Source of the DNA: Proteobacteria bacterium ST_bin14
GTDB taxonomy: Bacteria; Pseudomonadota; Alphaproteobacteria; Sphingomonadales; Sphingomonadaceae
Direction of reading: 5' to 3'
Length of the DNA stretch: 64,000 nucleotides
Assembly: GCA_002083655.1 (NCBI GenBank)
Contig: MSXR01000001.1
Span: 186,001 to 250,000, forward strand
The stretch's first letter is position 1, and each line of letters begins with the position of its first letter. The position numbers were made by a program, and so were the translations under genes. Of this stretch, positions 9,289-17,495 are shown piece by piece. The notes beneath the pieces are model-generated. The model made no database searches. It was given only the letters and a program-made list of their open reading frames with translations, and was not told the DNA's origin.

Positions 9289-9573
9289 CTATCGCCCGCG
9301 ACCGCTTACTTTTTCACGCAGGACGATGGGCTGGCTGCACCCGTCAATCACCCGGACGACGGCCTTGATATGGCGGGCATCGGGATCCTGGTTCAGCGGG
9401 CGCGCGCCAAAACCCGCGCCGTTGGATGCCATCTGTAGCTTTTGATCCTCGCAAACCGGGTTTTGCGGCATGGCGGCTGCTGGCTTGCCTGCGGTCGCCC
9501 GTGGTGCCGCGCTCGCCGCAAAAACGGTGCCAAAACTCAGTGAAGCAACTGCAAGCACCTGAACGATACGCAT
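9289..9573 (-). CDS. small secreted protein with two cysteines, unknown function
   Basis: A 94-aa protein with an N-terminal signal peptide (about residues 1-23, hydrophobic V-L-A-V-A-S-L-S-F-G, A-S-A cleavage). The mature part has one Cys in P-V-C-E-D-Q-K and one in I-D-G-C-S-Q-P, which could form a single disulfide in the periplasm. The ATG at 9573 is preferred because GGAGAG lies 4-9 bp upstream; longer in-frame ATGs lack an RBS. I do not recognise a family. It is convergent with the thioesterase gene, 56 bp away. Confidence 0.65.
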   Translation of the reverse strand: MRIVQVLAVASLSFGTVFAASAAPRATAGKPAAAMPQNPVCEDQKLQMASNGAGFGARPLNQDPDARHIKAVVRVIDGCSQPIVLREKVSGRGR

Positions 9574-9660
9574 CTGACTCTCCATATTGCGCAAAAAATC
9601 TATATCAACTCGGGCGAAGTTTTTGAACCAAGTCCGGTACTAAAATGCACGAGGGGTGCC

Positions 9661-10212
9661 ATGTTCACACCATTGCCGATCACAGGGTTTACAGGCGGCA
9701 GCACCGGCCAATGGCGTGTCACCGGCATTGCCGAAGTGGTGGGGCCAATCCTGCCGAATGCTCCTTTTCTGTCGATCGCTACATCGCTGCCAAATGAGGG
9801 GGTGACGGGCGCGTGGACGTTACGCGGCACCGCCAGCAATCTGCGCTACACCACCGCTGATGAACGGCGACAGTTGCAGGCCAAGCAGGAAGGGCTGGGT
9901 CGGCCAGCCGCGACTTGCGGGGCGTTATTACCGATTCGGAAAACCGCCGAATGGTGGGCGATGGCGCAGGATGAGCGGCGCGCGGTGTATGAAGCGGGCA
10001 GCCATTTGCCGGTCGGGTTGGATTATCTGCCCGGCGTCGCGCGCAAACTTTATCATTCGCGTGATCTGGGGGAGGAATTTGATTTCCTGACCTGGTTTGA
10101 ATTCGCGCCAGAGGAAGAGGCAGCGTTTGATCACATGCTGGTGCGGCTGCGCGCCTGTGCCGAATGGGCCTATGTTGACCGGGAGATCGATATTCGGGTG
10201 ACGCGGGTTTAG
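9661..10212 (+). CDS. short (dimeric-type) chlorite dismutase family heme protein
   Basis: At 183 aa it matches the short clade of chlorite dismutases, typified by the Nitrobacter winogradskyi enzyme, along its whole length (G-G-x-x-G-x-W near the start, P-I-R-K-x-A-x-W-W in the middle, F-D-F-L-T-W-F-E at about 140-147, Y-V-x-R-E-I-D-I-R at the end). The expected proximal heme ligand (H115 in E-A-G-S-H-L) and the distal Arg needed for chlorite decomposition (R128 in P-G-V-A-R-K-L-Y-H) are both present, 13 residues apart as in the family. True chlorite dismutation or another heme role is possible. GAGGGG precedes the ATG. The gene appears monocistronic. Confidence 0.82.
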   Translation: MFTPLPITGFTGGSTGQWRVTGIAEVVGPILPNAPFLSIATSLPNEGVTGAWTLRGTASNLRYTTADERRQLQAKQEGLGRPAATCGALLPIRKTAEWWAMAQDERRAVYEAGSHLPVGLDYLPGVARKLYHSRDLGEEFDFLTWFEFAPEEEAAFDHMLVRLRACAEWAYVDREIDIRVTRV

Positions 10213-10868
10213 CCCGCCGCGCGCAGCGCCAGCGCGCGCGCGAACACCGCCTCGAACATCTCGGCCGTCAATCGCCCGGTATTCTGGTTGTAGCGCGAAC
10301 AGTGATAGCTATCGATCAGGATGCGCCCATCGGGCACGCGGTGTTCGGCGAGATGGCCAAACCGTGCCTTGGGCAATCGCCCGCCCATCACCTTCACCGC
10401 TGATTGATGCGCAATCTGCCCCAGCGCGATGAAGATACGGGCGTTGGGCAGGGCGGCGGTTTGCTGCGCCAGAAACGGGCGGCAAGCGTGGATTTCCGCC
10501 GGTGTTGGCTTGTTGGCGGGCGGTAGGCATTTGACCGCGTTGATGATCATCACCCCGTTCAGCGACAGGCCGTCATCCCCCCGCCCTTCATAGCTGCCGC
10601 TCGACAGCCCGAATTTGGCGAGCGTGTTGAACAGCAAATCGCCTGCAAAATCGCCGGTGAAGGGCCGTCCGGTGCGGTTCGCGCCGTGCTTGCCGGGGGC
10701 CAGGCCAATAATCGCCAACCACGCCGCTGGATCGCCAAAGGCGGGGACAGGCGCGTTCCACCAATCGGGCAATTCTGCGCGGAGTTCTTCGCGAAAGTGC
10801 ACAAGTCGCGGACAGACCGGGCAATCATGCGGCGGCTCAGTGGCAGGGAGCGGGCTTGGCGCGAACAT
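10209..10868 (-). CDS. uracil-DNA glycosylase, UdgB-like (family 5)
   Basis: DNA repair glycosylase that removes uracil or deaminated bases. About 219 aa from the ATG at 10868; a TTG 13 codons upstream would overlap folK. The N-terminal C-P-V-C-P-R-L supplies two of the iron-sulfur cysteines. Motif A reads G-L-A-P-G-K-H-G-A-N-R-T-G-R-P-F-T-G-D, and motif B is D-S-Y-H-C-S-R-Y-N-Q-N-T-G-R-L-T, the pattern of the thermophile-type UdgB group rather than Ung. No strong RBS is visible. It is divergent from folK with starts 22 bp apart, and its 3' end overlaps the chlorite dismutase gene by 4 bp. Confidence 0.88.
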   Translation of the reverse strand: MFAPSPLPATEPPHDCPVCPRLVHFREELRAELPDWWNAPVPAFGDPAAWLAIIGLAPGKHGANRTGRPFTGDFAGDLLFNTLAKFGLSSGSYEGRGDDGLSLNGVMIINAVKCLPPANKPTPAEIHACRPFLAQQTAALPNARIFIALGQIAHQSAVKVMGGRLPKARFGHLAEHRVPDGRILIDSYHCSRYNQNTGRLTAEMFEAVFARALALRAAG

Positions 10869-10890
10869 ATAGCCGCGATAGGCGGGGCAA

Positions 10891-11385
10891 ATGGGTCTGC
10901 CAAGCAATGTCCGCCATTATGCAATTGCGCTGGGTGCAAACCGGGCGGGGCGGCATGGTGGGCCAGTGAAAATGCTCGCGGCGGCGCTGGGCGCGATAGG
11001 CGGGGTGGTGGTGGCATCGCCGGTGTCGATCACGGCGCCGCTTGGCCCGTCGATTCGGCGCTATGCCAATCAGGCCGCGATCATCGCCAGCGATGAAAGT
11101 CCGCCGGATTTGCTCGCGCGGCTGAAGGGGATTGAGCGCGCATTTGGGCGGCGACGCGGGCAGCGCTGGGGGGCGCGGGTGATTGATCTCGACATTATCT
11201 TGTGGAGCGAAGGCGCATGGGATTCACCGGGCCTTACCGTGCCGCACCCGGCATTTCGCGACCGAATGTTTGTGCTTGATCCGCTGGCGGCGATTGCGGC
11301 TGACTGGCGCGATCCCCTGACGGGCCTTCGCATTCGGCACCTGCGCCACCGACTGATGCGTGCCTTGCCCCTAATGCCCGGTTGA
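10891..11385 (+). CDS. folK: HPPK: 6-hydroxymethyl-7,8-dihydropterin pyrophosphokinase
   Basis: Transfers pyrophosphate from ATP to 6-hydroxymethyl-7,8-dihydropterin in folate synthesis. The 164-aa protein has the HPPK marks: A-L-G-A-N near the start, E-R-A-F-G-R-R-R followed by R-W-G-A-R-V-I-D-L-D-I-I (the two magnesium-binding Asp residues), and P-H-P-A-F-R-D-R-M-F-V-L-D-P-L. The ATG follows GGCGGGG. No other folate gene is adjacent; tRNA-Lys lies 58 bp downstream. Confidence 0.93.
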   Translation: MGLPSNVRHYAIALGANRAGRHGGPVKMLAAALGAIGGVVVASPVSITAPLGPSIRRYANQAAIIASDESPPDLLARLKGIERAFGRRRGQRWGARVIDLDIILWSEGAWDSPGLTVPHPAFRDRMFVLDPLAAIAADWRDPLTGLRIRHLRHRLMRALPLMPG

Positions 11386-11443
11386 CCGCTTGGCCCTGCG
11401 CTCCTAACGGCATGCGTCTCGCGCATGTCCGACGTCTTGGTCG

Positions 11444-11519
<76 letters not shown>

Positions 11520-11543
11520 CCCGGATCATGCCCGAGTCATTCT

Positions 11544-12254
11544 ATGCAGCCACCAGCCACCGTCTCAGCGGATATTCGCCATCCCCCCTCGCTGTTTTAT
11601 GCAGCAGGGGCGGTCGCGCTCGCCGTCATCGTGATGATTGCGCTGGGGATGACGGTGGCGCGCGGGCACGGCGCCGCGATTGACCGGGCAATCCTGCTGG
11701 CGCTTCGGCCAGCGCCATTGGCCAGCGGGGCGCACGCCTCAGCCGGGTTTCGACAGGTGATGATTGATATCACGGCGCTCGGCGGTGGGACTGTCTTGAC
11801 GATTTTTGTCGCGGCAGCGTGCGGATTCCTGGCGATTCGCCGCCACTGGTTGACATTGGCGCTGGTGCTGGGTGGCACGATTAGCGGGTCGCTGGCGGTG
11901 GGGATGATCAAAACACTCGTGGGGCGACCCCGACCGACACTGGTCGATCATCTGGTCGATGCCTGGTCGGCCAGTTTCCCCAGCGGACACGCGGCGAACA
12001 GCGCGACCGTTTATCTCACGCTGGCGCTGTTGTTGATGCAGATTGTGGAGGATCAGGTTGCGCGCCGGTATCTGCTTGGGGCGGCAGTGCTGCTGGTGAT
12101 GATGATCGGAATCAGCCGGGTGTATCTTGGCGTGCATTGGCCAAGCGATGTGCTGGCCGGGTGGAGCTTTGGCACTTTATGGGCGCTGGCGTGGTGGTCG
12201 CTGGGCGGCTGGCTGCGGATCAGGCGCGCGCAAGCAGCGCCAACGCTGCCTTAA
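11544..12254 (+). CDS. PAP2 superfamily membrane phosphatase
   Basis: A 236-aa integral membrane protein with about six hydrophobic helices. The three catalytic motifs of the type-2 phosphatidic acid phosphatase family are present: K-T-L-V-G-R-P-R-P (about 125-133), P-S-G-H-A-A-N-S (about 146-153) and S-R-V-Y-L-G-V-H-W-P-S-D (about 193-204), giving the nucleophilic His. Such enzymes dephosphorylate undecaprenyl diphosphate or phosphatidic/lipid phosphates on the outer face of the inner membrane. The substrate is not determinable. Its 3' end overlaps the convergent CitE-like gene by 35 bp. Confidence 0.9.
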   Translation: MQPPATVSADIRHPPSLFYAAGAVALAVIVMIALGMTVARGHGAAIDRAILLALRPAPLASGAHASAGFRQVMIDITALGGGTVLTIFVAAACGFLAIRRHWLTLALVLGGTISGSLAVGMIKTLVGRPRPTLVDHLVDAWSASFPSGHAANSATVYLTLALLLMQIVEDQVARRYLLGAAVLLVMMIGISRVYLGVHWPSDVLAGWSFGTLWALAWWSLGGWLRIRRAQAAPTLP

Positions 12255-13080
12255 GGTGCGGCGCATCGATCATCCGCCCGTCCATGCTGAGCGCGCCCGC
12301 GCCGGGATTGGCGGCGAACAGATCGACAATTGCCTGCGCCCGCGCGATGTCGTCAGCGCTGGGTGAAAAGGCGGCGTTGATCACGGGCACTTGCGACGGG
12401 TGGATCGCCATCATGCCGGTAAAGCCATCGCGCCGCCCGCGCGCAGCATAGACCGCCAGCCCGTCCAGATCGCGGAAATCGGGATAGACGGTCTCAATCG
12501 CCGCCACGCCTGCAGCGTGCGCCCCGAAAAGCGTGAGCGAGCGGGCAAGCTGATAGGGTGCGGTGTAGCTGCCATCGGATTCGCGTGATGTTGATGCACC
12601 AATGGCGGCGGGCAGATCTTCTGCCCCCCATGTCAGCCCACAAAGCCGTTTGCTCACCCCGCCATAGCTGCCCATCGCAAACACCGCCGCTGGGGTTTCA
12701 GTGGCGATGGGCAGGATCAGCATGTCGCCAGCAAGGTGCGCATCAAGTGCTGCCAGTGATGCCCCGCCCTCGGCCTTGGGTAGCACGATGCCATCGGGTC
12801 GCGCGCCGAGTACCGCCGCAAGATCATCCGCCGCCAGCCCAGAATCGAGCGGGTTGATCCGCACGAACAGCAATTGATGGCGGGGTTCGGCCAGAAAGGC
12901 GGCAATCGCGGCGCGCGCGGCGGGCTTTGCCGCCAGCGTCACCGAATCCTCCAGATCAAGGATCAGCGCGTCGGCATCAAGCGCCGCCGCTTTAGCCATC
13001 CGGTCTGGCCGGTCACCGGGGACAAACAGCAGCGAGCGAAGGCGGGGCAAAGGCGCGCGGGGCGGGGTCTCAACAGGCAT
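12220..13080 (-). CDS. HpcH/HpaI aldolase family CoA ester lyase (CitE-like)
   Basis: A 286-aa TIM-barrel protein of the citrate lyase beta/malyl-CoA lyase group. R-S-L-L-F-V-P-G-D-R-P-D-R-M near the start, D-A-L-I-L-D-L-E-D-S-V (magnesium and substrate site) and G-L-T-W-G-A-E-D-L in the second half are family marks. Stand-alone CitE-like proteins act on acyl-CoA esters such as malyl- or citramalyl-CoA; no citrate lyase alpha or gamma subunit is nearby, so classical citrate lyase is unlikely. GGAG lies just ahead of the ATG. It is divergent from the TonB receptor gene. Confidence 0.88.
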   Translation of the reverse strand: MPVETPPRAPLPRLRSLLFVPGDRPDRMAKAAALDADALILDLEDSVTLAAKPAARAAIAAFLAEPRHQLLFVRINPLDSGLAADDLAAVLGARPDGIVLPKAEGGASLAALDAHLAGDMLILPIATETPAAVFAMGSYGGVSKRLCGLTWGAEDLPAAIGASTSRESDGSYTAPYQLARSLTLFGAHAAGVAAIETVYPDFRDLDGLAVYAARGRRDGFTGMMAIHPSQVPVINAAFSPSADDIARAQAIVDLFAANPGAGALSMDGRMIDAPHLKAALALLARA

Positions 13081-13207
13081 CGTCGCACTCCAAGGATTTC
13101 CGATCGGCTAGCATAGTCGAAGCGTTGCGAGAATGCGGCGAAAGGGTTTGATACTTTATACCATCACATTATAGGCGGCGTCATTGGTTCCAACTCCGGG
13201 GTAGAAA

Positions 13208-15391
13208 ATGATTCGGACAACGATGCTGGCTGGTGTTGCGCTGATGGCGCTGGTCCCGGTTCAGGCAATGGCGGCGCCAGCCGCGCGCGACGGTACGGCA
13301 CCCGCACCGGCGGCACTGCCCTTGGCTGCAGCTCCCGCCGACGCGCAGGATGCGCCGCGTGAGGACATTATTGTATCGGCCCCGGTCCAGCGCCGCGAAG
13401 ATGAAGTGCTGCAGGGGACGTCGGTCCTGCGCGGAGAAGCGTTGACCCGCAGCCTGCGCCCGACAATCGGTGAAACGCTGGCGCAGCTGCCCGGTGTATC
13501 GGCGACGTCGTTCGGCCCAAACTCTTCACGTCCGGTGCTACGTGGTTTGCAGGGTGAGCGAATCCGCGTGCTGACTGACGGGATCGGCTCGATCGACGTG
13601 TCGAACACCTCGGTCGATCATGCGGTGGCGATCAATCCGCTGCTCGCCGACCGGATCGAGGTTTTGCGCGGGCCGAGCGCGCTGTTGTTTGGTTCCTCGG
13701 CGCTGGGCGGTGTCGTCAACGTCATCGATTCACGCATCCCGCGCAGCGTGCCGGAAAACGGCTTCCGCCTGAGTGGCATCGGCACCTATGGCGGCGCCGC
13801 CGATGAGCGCACCGGCCAGCTGGCCGGCGACGTTGCACTTGGGCGGCTGGTGCTGCATGCCGACGGCTCCTACACCGCCACCAGCGATCTGCGGATCGGC
13901 GGCTTTGCGCTGACCCCGGCTCGCCGCGCCGAGGCACTGGCGTCCAGCCTCGTTCCGCCCGATCCAACCGATCCCGAGCCAATTGATTTTGCTGCCAATG
14001 CGGCGATTCGCGACCGCTTGCCCAACACCGCGAGCGAAACCTGGACGGCGGGCTTTGGTGCCTCGTACATCGGTGACACCGGCATGATCGGGGTCTCTTA
14101 TAGCCATTATGACAGCCTCTACGGTGTGCCTGTCCGTTATGCGACGCAGCTTGGCGAAGGTCAGGAAGAACCCCGGCTCGATATCGTCCAGAACCGTATC
14201 GATCTGCGGGCAGAGGTGGAGACGGGCGGCGCGATTCTCGAGCGAGTCAAATTCCGCGCCGGTCGTGCGACCTATCGGCATTTCGAGCTTGAACCCGATG
14301 GGGAGATCGCGACGCGCTTTTTCAACACAGGCTTCGAAGGACGGCTTGAAGTTATCCAGGCCAAGCGTGGGGTCTGGTCGGGCGCATCGGGGGTTCAATA
14401 TTTTAACCGCCGGTTCAATGTCGATGGTGAAGAGGCTTTCCTGCCCCGCAGCGAAACCAACCAAACCGGCCTGTTCACGCTCCAGCAGCTCGATTTCGGG
14501 CGCTTCAAGGCAGAGGCAGGGGCGCGTTATGAGTTTACAAACCTTACGGCCCGCACACCCCGTGATGATCTCCGTTTCTTTGGCGGCGAGCGGGATTTCG
14601 GCGCTTTCTCCGGCTCTGTCGGCGGGTCATATGGCCTGACAGAAGAGCTTCGTGCGGGTCTGAATTTCTCCTACACCGAACGCGCGCCATCGGCCGAGGA
14701 ATTGTTCGCCAATGGCGGCCACCCCGCCACCCAGGCCTATGAACTGGGCAATCCCAATTTCCGGCTCGAGCGCTCGGTCGGCATCGAAGCCACCCTGCAC
14801 GCGCATGGCAAGGGATATAGTTTCGATCTTGCCGCCTATTACAATGATTTCAGCAACTTCATTTCGGAAAACCAGGTCGACCAGTCGATCTGCGAAGCGG
14901 CGGCGGCGCCCAGTGGACGGGATGTCGATTTGCCATGCTTCCAGTTCCTGCAGGGCGACGCGCGCTATTATGGCGTCGAAGCGAAGGGATCGCTCATCCT
15001 TGGTCAGATCGCCGAATTCAAGATCAACGCCGATCTGTTGGGCGATTATGTCCTGGCCGATCTCGCCAATCTGGGGCCTGCCCCGCGCATCCCGCCCGCC
15101 CGCCTGCTGGGCGGCCTTGAGGCGCAGTCCGATCGCGTCAATGGGCGGGTCGAGGTCGAGCATGTTTTTGTGCAGAATCGACTTGCCGGGTTCGAAACGC
15201 GGACGGCCGATTACACAATGGTCAACGCCTCGATCGCTTTCAAACTGTTCGGCGCGGATAGCGATACGACATTGTTGTTCAGCGCGAACAACCTGTTCGA
15301 CGTCGATGCCCGTCGCCATGCCAGCTTCCTGAAGGATTTCGCTCCGCTGGCCGGGCGCGACGTCCGCGTTACCGCGCGGTTCGGGTTTTAA
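13208..15391 (+). CDS. TonB-dependent outer-membrane receptor, ZnuD-like
   Basis: A 727-aa outer-membrane active transporter. It has a signal peptide (1-22), then a plug domain with a TonB-box-like E-D-I-I-V-S-A segment at about 54-60, the plug motif R-P-V-L-R-G-L-Q-G-E-R-I-R-V-L and V-L-R-G-P-S-A-L-L-F-G-S-S-A-L-G-G, and a long beta-barrel ending in the aromatic R-F-G-F. The terminal S-F-L-K-D-x-A-P-x-x-G-R segment and the histidine-containing loops resemble zinc receptors of the ZnuD type. Cys pairs lie in an extracellular loop near residues 560-580. Zinc as cargo is inference. The upstream 127 bp holds an AT-rich spot near 13150-13175 but no certain operator. Confidence 0.85.
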   Translation: MIRTTMLAGVALMALVPVQAMAAPAARDGTAPAPAALPLAAAPADAQDAPREDIIVSAPVQRREDEVLQGTSVLRGEALTRSLRPTIGETLAQLPGVSATSFGPNSSRPVLRGLQGERIRVLTDGIGSIDVSNTSVDHAVAINPLLADRIEVLRGPSALLFGSSALGGVVNVIDSRIPRSVPENGFRLSGIGTYGGAADERTGQLAGDVALGRLVLHADGSYTATSDLRIGGFALTPARRAEALASSLVPPDPTDPEPIDFAANAAIRDRLPNTASETWTAGFGASYIGDTGMIGVSYSHYDSLYGVPVRYATQLGEGQEEPRLDIVQNRIDLRAEVETGGAILERVKFRAGRATYRHFELEPDGEIATRFFNTGFEGRLEVIQAKRGVWSGASGVQYFNRRFNVDGEEAFLPRSETNQTGLFTLQQLDFGRFKAEAGARYEFTNLTARTPRDDLRFFGGERDFGAFSGSVGGSYGLTEELRAGLNFSYTERAPSAEELFANGGHPATQAYELGNPNFRLERSVGIEATLHAHGKGYSFDLAAYYNDFSNFISENQVDQSICEAAAAPSGRDVDLPCFQFLQGDARYYGVEAKGSLILGQIAEFKINADLLGDYVLADLANLGPAPRIPPARLLGGLEAQSDRVNGRVEVEHVFVQNRLAGFETRTADYTMVNASIAFKLFGADSDTTLLFSANNLFDVDARRHASFLKDFAPLAGRDVRVTARFGF

Positions 15392-16383
15392 GCCCCGCGC
15401 TCGGCAAGCTGGCGTTCCCATGCCAGCGCGTGGGTGACGATCAAGTCGAGATCATCCAGCGCTGGCCGCCAGGGCAGCGTGGCCAGGATCGCGCTGTTAT
15501 CGGCGACCAGCGCGTCGGGGTCGCCCGCCCTGCGCCCCTCGTATCGGCGGTCGATCGTCATGTTGGTTACCCGGTCGACCGCGTCGAGCACGTCATTGAC
15601 CGAATAGCCCCGGCCATAGCCCGCATTCATGATGTGGCTGTCGCCCGGTCGTGCCACAAGCAAATCGAGCGCGTGGACATGCGCAGCGGCCAGATCGCTG
15701 ACATGGATATAGTCGCGCACCCCGGTGCCGTCAGGCGTGTCAAAATCGACGCCAAAAATGCAAACATGGTCACGCTTGCCGGTCGCCGCCTCCACGGCGA
15801 CCTTGATCAGGTGCGTCGCGCCCGCAGTCGACTGGCCTGATCGGCCCTGCGGGTCAGCGCCGGCCACGTTGAAATAGCGCAGCGCGCAAAAATTCATCGG
15901 GTGTGCCGCTGCCACATCCTTCAACATCGCCTCTGTCATCAGTTTTGACGTGCCATAGGGATTGATCGGCCGGGTCGCGCTATCCTCGCGCACTGGCACG
16001 AACTCGGGGATGCCATAGGCGGCGGCCGTCGACGAGAAGATGAAATGTGGCACCCCGCAGGCGACCGCGCTTTCAATCAGCGCGCGGCTGGCAACGGTGT
16101 TGTTGCGATAATATTTCAGCGGATCGCTGACCGATTCGGGCACCACAACCGATCCGGCGAAGTGCATCACCGCTGCGACATGATGATCGCGCATCACGCT
16201 GCGCACCACGGTATCATCCTCGATATTCGCCTTGATCAGCGTGGCGCGTGTGTCGACTGCCCAGGCAAAACCCGTCACCAGATTGTCGATGACCACCACT
16301 GGCCACCCGGCATCGAGCAGGGCGAGCACGGCGTGGCTGCCGATATATCCTGCGCCACCTGTAACCAGTACCGAGCCCTGCAT
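15388..16383 (-). CDS. galE: UDP-glucose 4-epimerase
   Basis: Interconverts UDP-glucose and UDP-galactose, feeding galactose into envelope polysaccharide. A 331-aa short-chain dehydrogenase/reductase: Rossmann start V-T-G-G-A-G-Y-I-G-S-H, the catalytic Tyr in I-N-P-Y-G-T-S-K (Y-x-x-x-K), the Ser/Thr in F-S-S-T-A-A-A-Y-G, and R-Y-F-N-V-A-G-A-D-P. The ATG at 16383 is preceded by a near-perfect AGGAGGTGA; an upstream in-frame ATG has no such site. It overlaps the TonB receptor by 4 bp at the 3' ends. Confidence 0.95.
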   Translation of the reverse strand: MQGSVLVTGGAGYIGSHAVLALLDAGWPVVVIDNLVTGFAWAVDTRATLIKANIEDDTVVRSVMRDHHVAAVMHFAGSVVVPESVSDPLKYYRNNTVASRALIESAVACGVPHFIFSSTAAAYGIPEFVPVREDSATRPINPYGTSKLMTEAMLKDVAAAHPMNFCALRYFNVAGADPQGRSGQSTAGATHLIKVAVEAATGKRDHVCIFGVDFDTPDGTGVRDYIHVSDLAAAHVHALDLLVARPGDSHIMNAGYGRGYSVNDVLDAVDRVTNMTIDRRYEGRRAGDPDALVADNSAILATLPWRPALDDLDLIVTHALAWERQLAERGA

Positions 16384-16478
16384 CGTATCACCTCCTATAA
16401 GGTCGGTTTCCATAGCAACGCCGTTTGCAAGGAGCGAGCCTGTCCCTATCTACGTACCAAGATGTTAAGGAGCCAATG

Positions 16479-17027
16479 ATGACGACCGAGATCGCAACCT
16501 TCGCCGGCGGATGCTTTTGGTGCACCGAAGCGGTGTTCAACGATGTGATCGGCGTGGAAAAGGTGGAAAGCGGCTATATCGGCGGCTCTGTCGAAAACCC
16601 CACCTATCGCCAGGTATGCGGCGGGGACACCGGCCATGCAGAGGCAATCCGCATCACCTTTGACGCCGAACAACTGCGCTATGGCGATTTGCTGGATATG
16701 TTTTTTGCAACGCATGACCCGACGACGCTGAACCGCCAGGGCAATGATGTCGGCACGCAATACCGATCCGCCATTTTCCCGCATTCCGATGAGCAGCGTG
16801 CCGAGGCGATTGCCGCGATCCAGCGCGCATCCGCCGGTTGGCCCGCGCCAATCGTCACGACCATAGAACCGCTGACGCAGTGGTATGTGGCAGAGGATTA
16901 TCACCAGGAATATTGGGACGGCGACGGCCAGCGTAACCCCTATTGCCTCGCCGTCATCCCGCCCAAGCTGAACAAGCTGCGCAAGAGCTTTGCAGCGCGA
17001 TCAAAAAGCGCGCAGGCGGTGCGGTGA
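16479..17027 (+). CDS. msrA: peptide-methionine (S)-S-oxide reductase
   Basis: Repairs oxidised methionine in proteins by reducing the S-sulfoxide. The catalytic G-G-C-F-W-C-T-E motif lies near residue 10, followed by G-D-T-G-H-A-E and D-P-T-T-L-N-R-Q-G-N-D-V-G-T-Q-Y-R-S, and Y-H-Q-E-Y near the end, all standard for MsrA. At 182 aa it lacks a fused MsrB domain. Two tandem ATGs occur (16476, 16479); the second has the better spacing from AAGGAG. Probably cytoplasmic. It is divergent from galE. Confidence 0.96.
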   Translation: MTTEIATFAGGCFWCTEAVFNDVIGVEKVESGYIGGSVENPTYRQVCGGDTGHAEAIRITFDAEQLRYGDLLDMFFATHDPTTLNRQGNDVGTQYRSAIFPHSDEQRAEAIAAIQRASAGWPAPIVTTIEPLTQWYVAEDYHQEYWDGDGQRNPYCLAVIPPKLNKLRKSFAARSKSAQAVR

Positions 17028-17083
17028 GAGTGTAGCTGCCTCGGCAAAGGGTGGCTGGAGTCGATAAACGGTTGCCAACACCG

Positions 17084-17311
17084 CTACTTGTTTCGACGAA
17101 ACCACGCCTGGAATGTCTTTGCGAGCAATATTGGCCAGCCGAAAAGTGAGGTCGCACTCAGCCCGAGCAGGAGCGTTGTTGCAGCAGGCGACTGTGAAAT
17201 GAGTTCCGAGGTGAACGCAATTAACAGCCCGCACAAAACAAAGATACCAAAGGCTCCTGCAGTCCATAAAGCCCAGATCTTTGTCACGACATCGACTTTA
17301 GCTGGCGACAA
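17084..17311 (-). CDS. small two-helix membrane protein, unknown
   Basis: A possible 75-aa protein with two hydrophobic segments (about residues 14-33 and 43-62) and a basic tail F-R-R-N-K. The only upstream start in frame is TTG at 17311 (a TGA sits immediately before it); a GTG at 17287 is an alternative. No clear RBS is present and no family is recognised, so this is a weak call supported mainly by the clean pair of transmembrane segments. Confidence 0.4.
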   Translation of the reverse strand: MSPAKVDVVTKIWALWTAGAFGIFVLCGLLIAFTSELISQSPAATTLLLGLSATSLFGWPILLAKTFQAWFRRNK

Positions 17312-17386
17312 TCATGTCGGCAACCGGAGGCTAAAAATCGCGTTCTGATCTGCCGGATTGGCCATTTTTCTGCCACGTCCCCACTT

Positions 17387-17481
17387 CGTCACCCCGGACT
17401 TGATCCGGGGTCCCGCTTCTTCGCGACATTCGTCGTTGAGGCGCGAAGGCAGCGGGACCCCGGGTCAGGCCCGGGGTGACG
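17387..17481. repeat. REP-like palindrome, family A copy 1
   Basis: A 95-bp imperfect inverted repeat. The arm CGTCACCCCGGACTTGATCC continues as GGGGTCCCGCT and pairs with AGCGGGACCCCGGGTCAGGC then CCGGGGTGACG; inside is a second stem, CTTCGCG with CGCGAAG. A close relative lies at 43470-43553. It sits between genes on opposite strands and resembles the GC-rich intergenic palindromes scattered in sphingomonad genomes. Confidence 0.85.
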
Positions 17482-17495
17482 TTAGGATGAAATTT

